Part shown: positions 1 to 11,000 of the stretch, piece by piece
Position numbering within the stretch: position 1 is the first letter of the stretch
Layout: every line of letters begins with the position of its first letter
Assembly: GCF_018873765.1 (NCBI RefSeq)
Contig: NC_057924.1
Span: 620,001-684,000, forward strand
From: Telopea speciosissima
Lineage: Eukaryota > Streptophyta > Magnoliopsida > Proteales > Proteaceae
DNA: 64,000 nt
Direction of reading: 5' to 3'
Notes under the pieces: generated by a model
What the model saw: the letters and a program-made list of their open reading frames with translations, nothing else
Database searches by the model: none
What the model was told of the DNA's origin: nothing
Program-made: the position numbers and the translations under genes

Positions 1-2
1 CT

Positions 3-680
3 TGGCACCATGCTTTCCTGTTCCAAAATAGTAAGAACCAACATTCCTGGTTCTTTTGTTTCGACTTCAAGTTCTCAAGCCCAATTCCAAATTGGTTCCC
101 TCGTTGGTGGGCCGCCTATGGGCCAATTAATGACATCCTGCCGGATCAAGTGTTCGATGCTCTAAGCATTTTTTGCTAGCACACCGAACAAGTCCCTGAA
201 CAGCCAGATCTCCTAATATTCTTCATCCATTGCCATCTGGCGTGGATCATATATTGGGAATATACAATTGGACAATCTGAAGGCCCCGGTTGCTCTATCC
301 CTTTTCTAGTAAGAAACTTCAGAGTCAAATGGTGGGACAAGTGTGATCTAAAAAGGTGCACCCCTGAGGCCCTTATCCAATCCCTCACAAAAGCTAAACC
401 TCAAGTGGCCCTCACTGAAGGATCGGACAAGTCCAGTAACAGTAGATGCCTCAAGCTAAAAGCCAAACAAGCAGAGATCGAGGCCTAGCTGGCTGCCCTC
501 GATACTGAAGAAGAAAAAGAAGAAACCAGCTCAAGTGTTGGGTCCATTGACCCCCACCTTCATGAAGGCCAATATGCTCAAGACCCAGATGATGGGCTGG
601 ACCTTACCAGTCAACAACTCTCTTCAACAAGGTCCACCAGAAGGTCCATGAGCCAAACTTCCAGAAAAGTGGGCCGTTAA
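3..680 (+). pseudogene. Broken ORF of an endogenous pararetrovirus-like element, 5' end off window
   Basis: One plus-strand frame stays readable from base 3 to a TAA at 678-680, but is broken by in-frame TAG codons at 177-179 and 486-488. It is open at the left edge, so the 5' part lies outside. Visible character: an aromatic N-terminal part with a Trp-Trp pair (about codons 37-38), a second Trp-Trp pair about 80 codons further, then a charged Lys/Glu-rich and Ser-rich tail. I see no reverse transcriptase, protease or coat zinc knuckle in this part. The assignment rests mainly on what follows: a compact promoter-like box and a tRNA-Met primer site about 600 bases downstream, the order expected in plant Caulimoviridae. 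With two stops it cannot make a full product. A Ty3/gypsy-like origin is the main alternative. Confidence 0.5.
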
Positions 681-1122
681 GCCCATGGGTTAGTCTCCAA
701 ACCCTGATTTTGGAGAATCGTCAGCCATGACGACATCATAAGAATGGCTCAGCAACTGACACGTGGCTGTATCAAAAGTAGTGTCCCAGTCACTATCTTT
801 GGTCCTAGATAGTCAAGCCACCACTGGGTCCATTCTAATACAGTGAACCATCTAAACCAAACCAATGAGGAAAACAGTGTTTCGACACGTGGAATGCCTC
901 GGTGTGGTTTTTGAAGCATCTTCTCAAAGATTCCAAGTTCTACCGACAAAGTGGTGAATAGTAAAATTAACCTTTTACTGTAGCACTACGGACCAATACT
1001 ACTTTCGGCGCCTCTACCTCCAAAGTCAAGACTCTGGGCCCACGCCCACATGCTTCTACGCTCTGCCAAAGATTCCTTCAAGATAAGGTTTGCTTTCGGT
1101 GGAAAAGTAAAGCCTCCAAAGC

Positions 1123-1130
1123 TCTATAAG
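1123..1130 (+). promoter_or_regulatory. TATA-like box of pararetrovirus-like promoter
   Basis: TCTATAAG is followed directly by ACCCTTCGTC, a TATA context like that of caulimovirus full-length-transcript promoters. G-box and TGACG motifs lie 240-400 bases upstream. Activity is not implied. Confidence 0.45.
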
Positions 1131-1721
1131 ACCCTTCGTCTTCTCCAAAAGAAAGAGGAGAATCTCTGGGGAGGAAATCAGAAGCAAGCAGCACTGCTGT
1201 AGCTCAGCTCTTCAAAGATTCGTACATCGAGTGTTACTCAAATAGTTTTAATTTTATTTTCTTCAAGTGTAACTTCAAGTGTATTTCATCAAGTGTTCTT
1301 CAAGCTGCAACTAAGTTTCATCAAGTGTTCGTCAAGTCTGTAACTGCAAGTTTAAGCCTTTATCTCAGGCTTCAAGTTTCCTTCAAGTAAACCCGTAAGT
1401 GAATAGTTTTCTTCAAGCTTTCTTCAAGAGTCCTGTATATCAAGAGTGTAATTCAAATTCTCCAAGTAATATAAAACTCAAGATTTTATTTCTCTTTTAT
1501 CTTTAAAAATTTGGCCGGCTCAGCCGCCTTGCACGCAGAAGGCTACCTGCAAAACGGTAGACGGTCGAGGTTACCCCTCCGAGTGCCGCGACCGGTCTAG
1601 TATGGACTGCAGCACCTGCTAAGCACACACAAGTTTTTATTTTTCGCTGACCTATTCAAGTTTTCACTTGCATATTTACTTTCATTACTGCATATTTTAT
1701 TTGGTATCCTGAGATTCCTAC

Positions 1722-1734
1722 TGGTATCAGAGCC
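1722..1734 (+). other. tRNA-iMet primer-binding site
   Basis: TGGTATCAGAGCC matches the complement of the 3' end of plant initiator tRNA-Met, the usual primer for plant pararetroviruses and many LTR elements. It marks the right end of the leader. Confidence 0.7.
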
Positions 1735-1790
1735 AAACTTCTATTTAGGCTACCCTTAGTTTTAAGTTCCTCTCTCTTCTAATATAAGTG

Positions 1791-2377
1791 ATAAACTTTA
1801 AACATCACACATGTTTTGTATATACATATATATAAAAATATAATAAGTGATAATATATTTTATTATAGTGTTTTTTTATATAAAATTGATAATTTTCTTC
1901 CCGGCCCAACCCAACCCAGACTATGAATCCCCCTTCTCCCTCCGTTCAATTAGGATTAGCTCGGCCCGACCCTGAGGGCCGGTCAGGGTTGAATTTTTCA
2001 GGCCCTGAGTCAGGGTCAGGTCGGACTTGGGCTCAAGTAATGTGGGTGATTCAGGGTTGGGCTAAGGTTTTAAAAAACCCAGTCCAACCTAACCCTATTG
2101 CAGCCCTATCTTGCACTATTGGACTAATTTGTGAGCAAGTAAAGAGTCTCTCCATTTCGCCGTGTAGGGTATTTCGGATTAACTCAGTGAAAAAACTAAG
2201 TCAATATCTAATTTCAAGTATGAATTCATCTTGAAGGAATTCATGGCATTAATGGGATGGTGGTGTCAAAATGTCTTGAGGGTTATTTCGGAACTTCGAT
2301 TAATAAAGGAGACAACAATGGCCATAGATTCGTGGGTGAATCCTTCTCCTTAGGATAAGACAAACTTTCTCTACAAG
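1791..2377. other. Gene-free stretch with a degraded repeat
   Basis: AT-rich sequence, then at about 1900-2112 a block of repeated GGCCCGACCC / CAGGGTTGGGC words ending in TGCAGCCCT. The same kind of block recurs near 23555-23790, so it is probably a dispersed repeat. No gene recognised. Confidence 0.35.
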
Positions 2378-2753
2378 GGTGTCAAATGGTCGGTTTGGTC
2401 TGATTTTGGTTGGGGCTAAGGCGATCTTCGAATTGTACTAGACCAAATCTAAAATGGCCCAAGAAGGAAAGGCTTAAATTTGGTCTGAAATGTTTCTATT
2501 TATTTCATTTCTTGTTTTATCGGGCTCAGTACATTTGGGTTGATTTACCATGTTTCTATTGTATGGGAAAATCATTTTTTTTTTTCTCAAGCTTTTATCG
2601 GTTTCATATCGCGCTCAATCCATTGCAGTTTGGTTTTCAATCAAATTGATAATACCCTAAACAAAAGACATCTTGATAAGGAATCGATTCGATTTGAGTT
2701 TGTTTGATTGGGTTCGACCAATTGGACCGATTCGTTTGTTTTTTACACCCCTA
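2378..2753. repeat. MITE-like repeat with GGGTGTCAAA termini
   Basis: The left end reads GGGTGTCAAATGGTCGG and the right end TTTTTTACACCCCT, so the ends are short inverted repeats. The interior is rich in GGTT(C/T)G words. This pattern is common in plant dispersed repeats. No clear target duplication was found. Confidence 0.4.
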
Positions 2754-2939
2754 ATTTTCTCCTTTCAAATTATGTATTTTTTTTAATGGATGCAAATAAT
2801 ATATATTTTTTTTGTTAAAAACGAATTTATTCAGAAATACATGAAACTCTCATGGATAAAGGATTACAGTGATCCTAAATCCATGGATCGAAAATGGGCA
2901 AAACCGTCCTATACTTCACTGGCATAGTCCTCCTTGCCA

Positions 2940-4090
2940 GAGAGTCAACTAGGCTGTTAAAAAAAAAAACTTTAAATATAAAATATCCTTAAGGATGGGT
3001 TTGAGGATAAGAAGTGCTGTTGAAACCCCATGATCCAAATAATTTATCACCTCCTTATTATCTCCTTCTACCTCGAGTCGAACAAAGTCTTCTGATATAG
3101 CTTCCAACATCACCGAACGAATCACCATCGCTTCTCCTATCACTGGTAAATAGAAAGATGCTGGCTAAGAGATAGCAAAACGTGTCTAACCATGATGATC
3201 CTGACAAATAATACCGATCCCTCCATGGACTGATTCATTGGGAAGGCCAGTGTCACAATTAACTTTGTAGACATTTGGTGGAGGCGGTTCTCATGTAGGT
3301 GGCGAAAAATGGATATCCCGATCCCCGCTTAGAGCATTTGATTGTAGGAAAGTAAAAGAGAACTCATGAAAATTAGATTCCGCCATTTGGATGACTTCCA
3401 TAGGAGACCAAACCTTTCGACCAAATAGGAAATCGTTTCGTGACAACCATAGTTTTTTTTTGATAACGGAGGGTGTCCCCACACATCCTTTTGGAGTGGG
3501 TATAATCCTTTTGGGCCCCCACATGCCGTTTATGCTCCAAAGAGGGTGAGTGGCCCCAAGGTTGGTACCAAGGGGATTTGAACCTAGGTAAGATGCTCTA
3601 CCCACTACGAAATCACCAATGGACCAAAACCCCTTGGGGTTGACAGCCAGAGTTGCCAACAAATAAATGAACATAATGACATAAGATCACGACTGACTGA
3701 TTTCCCATTGGTACCGAAAATCGACCACCCATTAATCCAATCATGAATAGTGACTTCAACATCTACATAAATCTTGTATGAAAAACTGCAACCCATCCAC
3801 ACAGCTCGTGCAAAGGGGCATGTTAAGAGAATATGTGAGGCTGATTCAATTTTATCCCCACATCGAGCACAATAAGGGTCAACATGAACCTATTGACGAC
3901 GTAGATTTGATGTCGTGGCCAGCCCTGAAGTGCATGTCCACCATAGGAAATTTTTGTATCTTAGGTAAAGTGGGACAGTCCCATATCCTCTTCCATATCA
4001 AACCTGGAACTTGCTGCCATGACCTCAAAGTAGATGACGATGCCTCCCTTTTAAGCTTTTCGGACTACAAATTATTGAGAACTATCAAGA
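2940..4090 (-). mobile_element. L1-type LINE 3' part (zf-RVT and RNase H-like regions), degraded
   Basis: Read on the minus strand from about 4060, a degraded zinc-binding RT-associated region appears (WKRIWDCPTLPK, then FLWW, then a CARCG...SHILLTCPFA block). It is followed by a WQLWL.RND stretch near 3440-3660 and an RNase H-like domain with KVNCD near 3265 and LEAISEDF...LEVEGDN near 3040-3110. That order (zf-RVT then RNase H) is typical of plant L1-type retrotransposon polyproteins. Stops and frameshifts show it is dead. A SINE (3453-3640) sits in the middle and splits the frame. The upstream reverse transcriptase is absent, which fits 5' truncation. Confidence 0.7.
3453..3640 (-). mobile_element. 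tRNA-derived SINE inserted in LINE
   Basis: On the minus strand the element has a tRNA-like head: TAGTGGGTAGAGCATC resembles a pol III A box and GGTTCAAATCC a B box. It ends in a run of T/A (the T tract at 3453-3461 on plus). It is flanked by a 12-bp target duplication, TGACAACCATAG (3441-3452) and TGACAGCCAGAG (3641-3652), 10 of 12 matching. Removing it restores continuity of the surrounding LINE frame. Confidence 0.75.
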
Positions 4091-5282
4091 AGTTTACCAA
4101 AAAAAAAAAAAAACAAAAAAAAAAAACAAAAAACAAAAAAAAACCAAGAGCTATCAAGAATAAAAGTAGATAGCAACAAAGCACAAACTGATGTACTGAT
4201 GTCTCTCTCTATCTTTTTGAGGTTAAGCAAAGCAATTGCCCAATGATTGTTGATTATCCCGAAGTTGTTGATGAGGTGGCCAATATTTTTTGCCCTTGAT
4301 TGAGGAAATTACCACTGGAGTAGATCTTTCATACACTTTGCCGTCTGATTCTCTGCATTGGTGGAAAACCTTTGTGTTCATGAGGTCCCTCTGCTTGGCT
4401 TTCTTGATGATGATCAATGGGGTTGGTCGGCCCAAGAGGATGTATTGACAGATCAATCTGGGGTTGGAGGTGTGAACCATACTTTTCCTATGCTGACGTG
4501 ACTCTATCGTATGTACAAGGTTACCACTTTTATGCTCCATCAATTGTCATCGTGAACTACAATTACTACTTGGGGAGTTAGGGGTACCAAAAGCATAGGG
4601 ATCCACGCCGGTTAAATGCTTGAAGAAACAACAGCTGCTTGGCGCAATTGGTGGATTGTGGTGATTATTTTTATCTTTGTTTATACCAATCCACCCCCCA
4701 TAATGAGATCGGCCAAGAATCGGTATAGTCGCCACCAATATAGATACGAATCCACGAATCCGCGGATCCGGCGGATCCAAAACCACTTTCCCATTTACCA
4801 AAAAAAAAAAATACCGCTTCCCCAAACCACGGGTCTGACAATCACACTGCGGCGGCGATTTGGATTCGATGGATGGTAGGACAAAAGAGCTCCCAAGCCA
4901 GAGCTTCTACTGGGCTTAGGGAACCTCCAATGGTTTTTACAGAGCTGGCTTCTTCCGCACCGACGAGACGGCCTTGGAGAAAGATTCAAGCCAGTTGCTG
5001 AGCTGCGAGAACTGGGCGGCCAAGAGGCCTGAAGTAGTGAAATGGCTCGACAGAAAACGAGAAGAGGGCGTGAAGAAAGGCGAGAACGAAGCAAGAGAGA
5101 GAAGAGCGGGGGCGGTTTGAGTAGCATCAAAGTCGAGCTATTGATCGTCTTCCATGGCCTGTAAGATCTTTCAAGTGCATGACTGTAGTGATGAATGTTT
5201 CACTATTTTGGAAACTTCAGAGGGCTTTGGGTAGTTTTGCAAACTAAAACCCAAAACATGTAATGTTGTAGTTTCATTCCCT
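4091..5282. other. Stretch without a recognised gene
   Basis: Begins with an A-rich tract (4098-4143). Open frames on both strands at 4547-5130 are Ser/Pro/Arg-rich or Lys/Glu-rich, without a domain I recognise; they look like composition effects of a GC-richer patch. No promoter-to-ORF arrangement is convincing. Confidence 0.3.
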
Positions 5283-5396
5283 TTATTCTTTTGCTGGGCA
5301 TTCCTTAATAGAAAATAAAGTCTATTTCCCCGATCATTTGCCTTAGTAGACCTTGAGAAACTTTTAGAACACGAAACTTGCTCTGTGAATGGGGAA
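5283..5396 (+). repeat. Direct repeat, upstream copy flanking the PPR gene
   Basis: Starts TTATTCTTTTGCTGGGCATT and ends in a TTGCTCTGTGAATGG stretch. A diverged copy in the same orientation lies at 7939-8056, just past the PPR gene. The repeat ends about 190 bp before the PPR start codon. Confidence 0.75.
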
Positions 5397-5585
5397 AGAT
5401 ATATTTACATATGACAATAAAGCTAGTGGTTTTGACTGCAAATAATTATTATAGTTATTTTGTCCTCTGGCCCCTCCAAGACTTTCACCCATAAAGCGCT
5501 TTCACTCCAATCACTGGCAGTCCTCCACTCATTCAGCCACTACTTTTTGCCCTTTGGAGGGAGGGAGGCGAGGCAAATCAAATGG

Positions 5586-7607
5586 ATGGGTAGGCCTCTC
5601 TTAAGATACTTGTGTTGTTCACCACGTATTATTAGTGGAAGTATCTACAACACCAATTCCCTACTTTACTGCACAACTGTCGCTAATATAAGTGGCACTA
5701 AATCTAGTGACGAATTTATCAACCTCTGTTCCGATGGAAACTTGAAAGAGGCATTCCAAAGATTTCGGACGGTGATCTGGTCAGACCCACCTCTGTTTTC
5801 TCACCTCTTACAAGGATGCATTCTCTTGCAGTCTCTTTCCCTAGGCAAGCAGCTCCATTCTTTGGTCATTACCTCGGGTTGTTCTGCCGACAGGTTCATA
5901 TCCAATCATCTCCTCAACCTGTACTCCAAATGCGGAAAGTTACAGGCTGCAATGGCATTATTCAATGTGATGCCGAGGAAGAACGTCATGTCCTCAAACA
6001 TCTTGATTGGTGGGTTTATTCAAAATGGTGATTTAGAAAATGCCTGCAAGGTGTTTGAAGAAATGTCCGAAAGAAACCTCGCAACTTGGAATGCTATGAT
6101 TACTGGATTTACCCAATTTGAATTCAATGAAGAGGGGTTGGATTTGTTCTCTCAGATGCACAGAATGGGACTCTTCCCCGATGAATTCACTCTCGGAAGT
6201 GTTCTTAGAGGTTGTGCAGGTTTGAGAGTGCTGAATACTGGGCAGCAGATCCATGGCTATGCTACAAAGTCTGCGTACGAGTGTAATTTGGTTGTTGGGA
6301 GCTCTTTGGCTCATATGTACATGAAATGTGGAAGTATGCAGGACGGGGAAAGAGTGTTCAAGGGGATGCCTGTTCATAATGTTGTTGCTTGCAATACCCT
6401 TATTGCAGGAAGGGCTCAAAATGGGTGCTCTGAGGGAGCTCTAAATCACTTTAGTCTGATGAGGATGGCAGGATTCAGACCAGACAAGGTTACCTTTGTT
6501 AGTGTTTTCAGTTCATGTTCAGAATTGGCCACTCTTGGGCAAGGCCAGCAGATACATGCTTTAGCTATCAAATCTGGGGCTGATTCTGCAGTGTCTGTGT
6601 TAAGTTCACTGGTTAGCATGTACTCAAGGTGCGGGTGTATGGAAGACTCTTTAAGGGCTTTCTTGGAATGTGATGAGTCAGATGTTGTTTTATGGAGCTC
6701 AATGATTGCAGCTTTTGGGTTCCATGGCCAGGGCCAAGAAGCGATCCAGTTATTCGAGCAGATGGAGAATGTAGGATTGGAGCCGAATGATGTTACCTTT
6801 TTGAGCTTACTCTATGCTTGTAGTCACAGTGGATTGAAGGAAAACGGAACTAAATTCTTTGAGTTGATGGTGAATAAGTATAAAATGAAGCCTAGGTTGG
6901 AGCACTATACTTGTATGGTTGATCTCCTTGGGCGCTCTGGATGTTTGGTGGAAGCAGAGGCTTTGATCCGATCAATGCCTATAATACCAGATGGAATCAT
7001 CTGGAATACTTTGTTGTCTGCCTGTAAAATCCACAAAAACACAGACATGGCAAGAAGGATTGCCAAAGACGTGCTTAAGCTTGAGCCACAGGATTCTGCT
7101 CCCTATGTCTTGCTATCAAACATCCATGCTTCTGCTAGGAGTTGGGGGGATGTCTCAAATGTGAGGAAAGCCATGAGAGAGAGGCAAGTGAAGAAGGAGC
7201 CCGGAGTAAGTTGGTTGGAAGTGAAGAACCAAGTGCATCAATTCTGTACGGGTGATCGATCCCATCCAAAATGGATGGAGATTGATGGCTATCTAAAAGA
7301 ACTGATTTCAGAGATGAAGGAACGAGGTTATGTGCCAGATACCGGCTCTGTTTTGCATGACATGGAGGTTGAAGAAAAGGAGTACAGCTTGGCTCACCAC
7401 AGTGAGAAACTGGCAATTGCTTTTGCTCTCTTGAGTACTCCTGCAGGTGCTCCAATCAGAGTCATGAAGAACTTGCGTGTCTGTAATGATTGCCATATGG
7501 CGATCAAGTTCATATGTGTGATCACTGCCCGGGAAATTATTATTCGAGATGCTAGTCGATTTCACCACTTCAAAGATGGGAAATGTTCTTGTAGAGATTA
7601 TTGGTGA
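5586..7607 (+). CDS. DYW-class PLS pentatricopeptide repeat protein, At2g41080-like
   Basis: Intronless ORF of 673 codons ending TGA at 7605-7607. The frame is open further upstream to 5460, but only from a TTG; the first ATG is at 5586 (MGRPLLRY...). The N-terminus is basic and Ser-rich, as in an organelle transit peptide. P, L and S repeats follow (for example NHLLNLYSKCG, ATWNAMITGF, SLAHMYMKCG, LWSSMIAAFG). Then come E motifs, a PG box (KKEPGVSW) and a DYW deaminase domain over roughly the last 137 residues. HSEKLA supplies the HxE zinc/catalytic signature and CNDCH the CxxCH ligand, and the chain ends CSCRDYW. Known role of the family: site-specific C-to-U editing of mitochondrial or plastid RNA. 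From memory the closest Arabidopsis protein is At2g41080. The gene appears intact; the organelle and edited site cannot be read from sequence. Confidence 0.93.
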   Translation: MGRPLLRYLCCSPRIISGSIYNTNSLLYCTTVANISGTKSSDEFINLCSDGNLKEAFQRFRTVIWSDPPLFSHLLQGCILLQSLSLGKQLHSLVITSGCSADRFISNHLLNLYSKCGKLQAAMALFNVMPRKNVMSSNILIGGFIQNGDLENACKVFEEMSERNLATWNAMITGFTQFEFNEEGLDLFSQMHRMGLFPDEFTLGSVLRGCAGLRVLNTGQQIHGYATKSAYECNLVVGSSLAHMYMKCGSMQDGERVFKGMPVHNVVACNTLIAGRAQNGCSEGALNHFSLMRMAGFRPDKVTFVSVFSSCSELATLGQGQQIHALAIKSGADSAVSVLSSLVSMYSRCGCMEDSLRAFLECDESDVVLWSSMIAAFGFHGQGQEAIQLFEQMENVGLEPNDVTFLSLLYACSHSGLKENGTKFFELMVNKYKMKPRLEHYTCMVDLLGRSGCLVEAEALIRSMPIIPDGIIWNTLLSACKIHKNTDMARRIAKDVLKLEPQDSAPYVLLSNIHASARSWGDVSNVRKAMRERQVKKEPGVSWLEVKNQVHQFCTGDRSHPKWMEIDGYLKELISEMKERGYVPDTGSVLHDMEVEEKEYSLAHHSEKLAIAFALLSTPAGAPIRVMKNLRVCNDCHMAIKFICVITAREIIIRDASRFHHFKDGKCSCRDYW

Positions 7608-7938
7608 GCAGGGGCTGAATTGCTGACACCTTTTCTAGGTGTGGGTGGTGTTGATTTATTCATGTATACTTCAGTTCCATGTGAATGTTCCTTCTCATTC
7701 ATATTGATTTTATTTATCTACACTTGAGTCCATGTGAATGTTCCTTCTCATTCATTTTTCTCTTACAAGTTACACTACATGAAAAACGATTTTGCTGATG
7801 AACTGGAAATCTAATGGCTAATAGCTCATAACGCCTTGTGAATTATGAAATCCACCTATGTTGTCATTATTTTGGGTTTTTATTCCCGATGAAAATGCCC
7901 TTCTGCTGGCTATACTTGTAAAGTACTTCCAACGCCAA
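7608..7938 (+). other. Downstream flank of PPR gene, probable 3' UTR
   Basis: AT-rich sequence. It contains a short tandem duplication with a period near 61 bp: the words CCATGTGAATGTTCC and TTCTCATTCAT occur twice within 7670-7765. No gene. Confidence 0.4.
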
Positions 7939-8056
7939 TTATTCTTTTGCTGGGCATTCCTTCATAAAAAATATAGTCTATTTCCCTCAATCATTTGCCC
8001 TAGTGGGCCAAAACCTTGAGAAACTTGAGAGCACGAACCTTGCTCTTTGAATAGAC
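7939..8056 (+). repeat. Direct repeat, downstream copy flanking the PPR gene
   Basis: Same orientation as 5283-5396 and roughly 80 percent similar by eye (TTATTCTTTTGCTGGGCATT, then CTATTTCCC, ATCATTTGCC, CCTTGAGAAACTT, CTTGCTCT). Together the pair brackets the PPR gene. Confidence 0.75.
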
Positions 8057-11000
8057 CAAACCCAAACCCCTAAGAAACTATTCCATCGAAGGTCAGGGAT
8101 CAAGATTTCCGTCGTTGGAGATTAGAGTGGATTGAGATTCCTCTTTGAATATTCAGATATATATCACTGGTTCTCTGTTTTTTCCGTAATCAATGATATC
8201 CTCATCATTTTAATCTGTAGAGGCTCCAATCTCATTATGGTGAACAATGGCGGTTCTCTGAGAACATCGACGACTCGTTACGGCCCTATTGAAAGCCACG
8301 TATAATCGTCTTCTCATTCCGTCAATGGCAATGACAAACAGTGCTTCTTTGGCAACTTCCATAACTTCATCTTCAGATTCACCACTTCTTATCAGCTATA
8401 CTTGTGTGTGCTGGAGTTCTTCGTTAGTTATTGCTTTGTCTTCCCATCTTCACCGGAGTCATCCCTATGATTTCTCCTCGAGTCTATTCACTTCAGATAG
8501 AAGAAAACCTACAGTTTTATTTGATTTTCTTCAGAGGGAAGTAACCTGCAGTTTCTCTCTCTCTCTCTTAACTTAACTTCCAAAAGTATCTCATAAAGAT
8601 TTTCTTCACTGACCATCATCAGCAACAATGGGGGATGCTTATATCTGAAATTGGTGAAGACTTGTGTGCTTTGGGGTTCATTTCTCAGAAGAGGTATCAA
8701 CTGAAAGTCTGAAACCACTCTGCCAGTTGGTAATTTTGTTTCACGCTTGATTTAGTTTCTACTTAACTGGTTAGCATTGCCTGGTGATTCATTTAGGAAA
8801 TATGGTTTCTTGTTAATCTGGCTTCTGTTTGTAGTTGAGGTTTAACGTGTTCACAGTTTTTTTGGCCTTAGTTTTGAACTTTTGATGTTCTAAGCTTTTG
8901 CTAATTAGTGATAATGGCTGTATCTTAAACCCTCCCCCACCCCCCTTGATTGGGAGGGTTGATTTTTCTTGTTCTTTTGTATCATACTTTTTGATATTGT
9001 TGTTTGTTTAAGCTGGTCTCTCTCTCTCTCTCTCTCTCTTAAATTACTGTTAGTGTTACTCTTCGTCAAGGGAATTAGTTGTGGTGCCCTAATGTTTGTA
9101 ATTCTGTGACCGTCTATTACTTTCTGGGTTTTTAATTTCTTTCAACTGATTTCAGCTCTATTTCAAACTCCATCACCCAATCAGGCTGAGTCCTATCAGG
9201 TATTAGAGCAGTGAATCCATTTTGGGTAGGAGAAGCCAATGATTCCAGATTTTTATCCTCCACAAAGGACTCTAGGGTCTCAACCAAGAAGTAAAAATAG
9301 CTACAACCTAATATGTGTGATTGATTGGCGTGTGTGGCCATAACAAACAGTTTTTCTCTCTAGTTTATTATTGGAGTTGCTGTAAAGGAAATACGTAGGT
9401 ATGGTTTCTTTTTATGTAGTCTTCCTGACAATTTGAGAAACATTACTCAATATAGGTGTTGTAGGAGTATTACAGCAATTATTGGGTTCTGGTCTCTTAA
9501 GTCATTAGTTTCATGTCTTTTGAGCACTTCAGTCTTTGCAATAATTTTTGAGGTCTAGAAGACCAGTCTTTGATTCATAAGGTGAGCCAATATGATTGAT
9601 AATATCTGGGTTGGAGTTAGTCCAAGTTTTAGCTGCGAGTTCAAGTACTTGAACTTTACATGTTGAGAATATAATTTGAGTAGGAGTTGGGCCAAGTCTG
9701 TTTAGGGTTCTGAGTAAACATATTGGGTTTGGCCTGCTAACACTTTGTATTCCATATATATATATATATATATATATATACTTCTGCATATCTGAACAGG
9801 GCTTGCAACTTATGCTTGAACTTCAAATTAAATAACCATTGACTGCATAAGTTTAGCATTCCCATAACCATCCTGACAATGCAGCTGTTTCAAAAGCAGC
9901 ACAATCAAGTATAAGGTCTCCAACCCAAGCTCTAGAAGCTGACAAGTTATCCAAATTCGGTTGTTTCTGTTAATAAGAGAGCTCTGGCAATTGATATGGC
10001 ATATTTGAGCTTGCCATATTAAAAAAGGTATATTCGAGCTCTTCTTCCCTTCTGCAAGTATGTTTCTGCAATGAAGTCTCAACATCTTGTTTGCATGTTT
10101 TCATTGTAGAAAGTAACAGGATGAAAGCACAGCAAATTTTCCTTGCATCTTGGTATTGGAAGCCTTCTAAGCTTCACTGTCTGAGCTTTCACAGGTGTGA
10201 TGCTCTGCTTTTCTTATTTATTAATGTTAACTAATTCTCTTAGTTTTCTCTGCTTGTGTTGGATTTCTCAATTTCTATATACTCTCTTCTAAGAGAGATG
10301 GGGTCCTTTTGTTGCAGCTATTGTTAGAATGGAAACACATCCTAAAGTACAAAGGAGAATTGTAGGTCCCTTTTCATCGTTAATTACAACCCTAGCCATT
10401 TATTTTTGATTACTGGGGAATAGGGAGACCCTCTAATAAGAAGTCCCAGTACTTTTTTGGCAAATTCATTGTGGAGTGTCCCTGTCCTGCACTGATTTAT
10501 GGATGGTTTGGCATGATGGAAAAATGGCATCTGCATGTAGCAGCTGGATTGCTGCAATAAATTAAGCCTCAAGAAGCCTTTTCTTTCTGAAGTGATGAAA
10601 ACTCTTAATATGTATGAAAGAAATTTCTATTGTGGTTCTTTGAACTTGTAACTCAAATCATACAGTGGACTTTTTAGCCTCTTAGTTGAGATGCAAATAC
10701 TTTCTCACCGACTTGGTCATGTTACTCCACTGGGAAGAATATGGATCTTGCTTCAATGTTGAATAAGGTGGATAATATATTTTTGCATGGGACTTAGGCT
10801 TTAAAGGTTGAAGTAGAAAATAATTATTTGTCCTTAAAGCTAATTTTGGATCAATTTAGGTTTAAATGGGTTTAATATTGAGTTAGAAAATAATTGTTGT
10901 CCTTAAAAATATAAGTTTAATGAGTCTTCCTAAATCTAATTATGGCTCACTTTAGGATTAATGGGTCTTCCTTATGGGGTGTATTCATGTTTGCTTCCTC

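Larger units (their letters stand above)
681..1790 (+). mobile_element. Intergenic/leader region of endogenous pararetrovirus-like element
   Basis: Non-coding stretch after the broken ORF. It holds CACGTG G-box cores near 760 and 887, a TGACG motif near 728, a TATA-like box at 1123-1130, and then a long leader very rich in the short word TTCAAGT or CAAGTGT (about 1230-1470). A GC-rich block at 1510-1625 follows, and a perfect tRNA-Met primer-binding site ends it at 1722-1734. The roughly 600-base gap between TATA box and primer site fits the long leader of plant pararetroviruses better than an LTR. The base before the primer site is not a CA terminus, as an LTR would give. Family is inferred; no reverse transcriptase is in the window. 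Confidence 0.5.

Noticed and set aside
3453-3640. tRNA gene on minus strand
   Set aside because: A and B box words are present, but the body is SINE-like with an A/T tail and target duplication.
4547-5130. Possible small gene upstream of the PPR gene
   Set aside because: Both strands are open with biased composition. No domain, no homology recalled and no splice pattern.
5460-5585. Upstream extension of the PPR ORF to 5460
   Set aside because: It begins with TTG, not ATG. The first ATG in frame is at 5586 and gives a plausible transit peptide.
8289-8576. Ser-rich ORF of 95 codons
   Set aside because: No recognisable family and low-complexity composition. Kept only as a possible exon in the gap entry.
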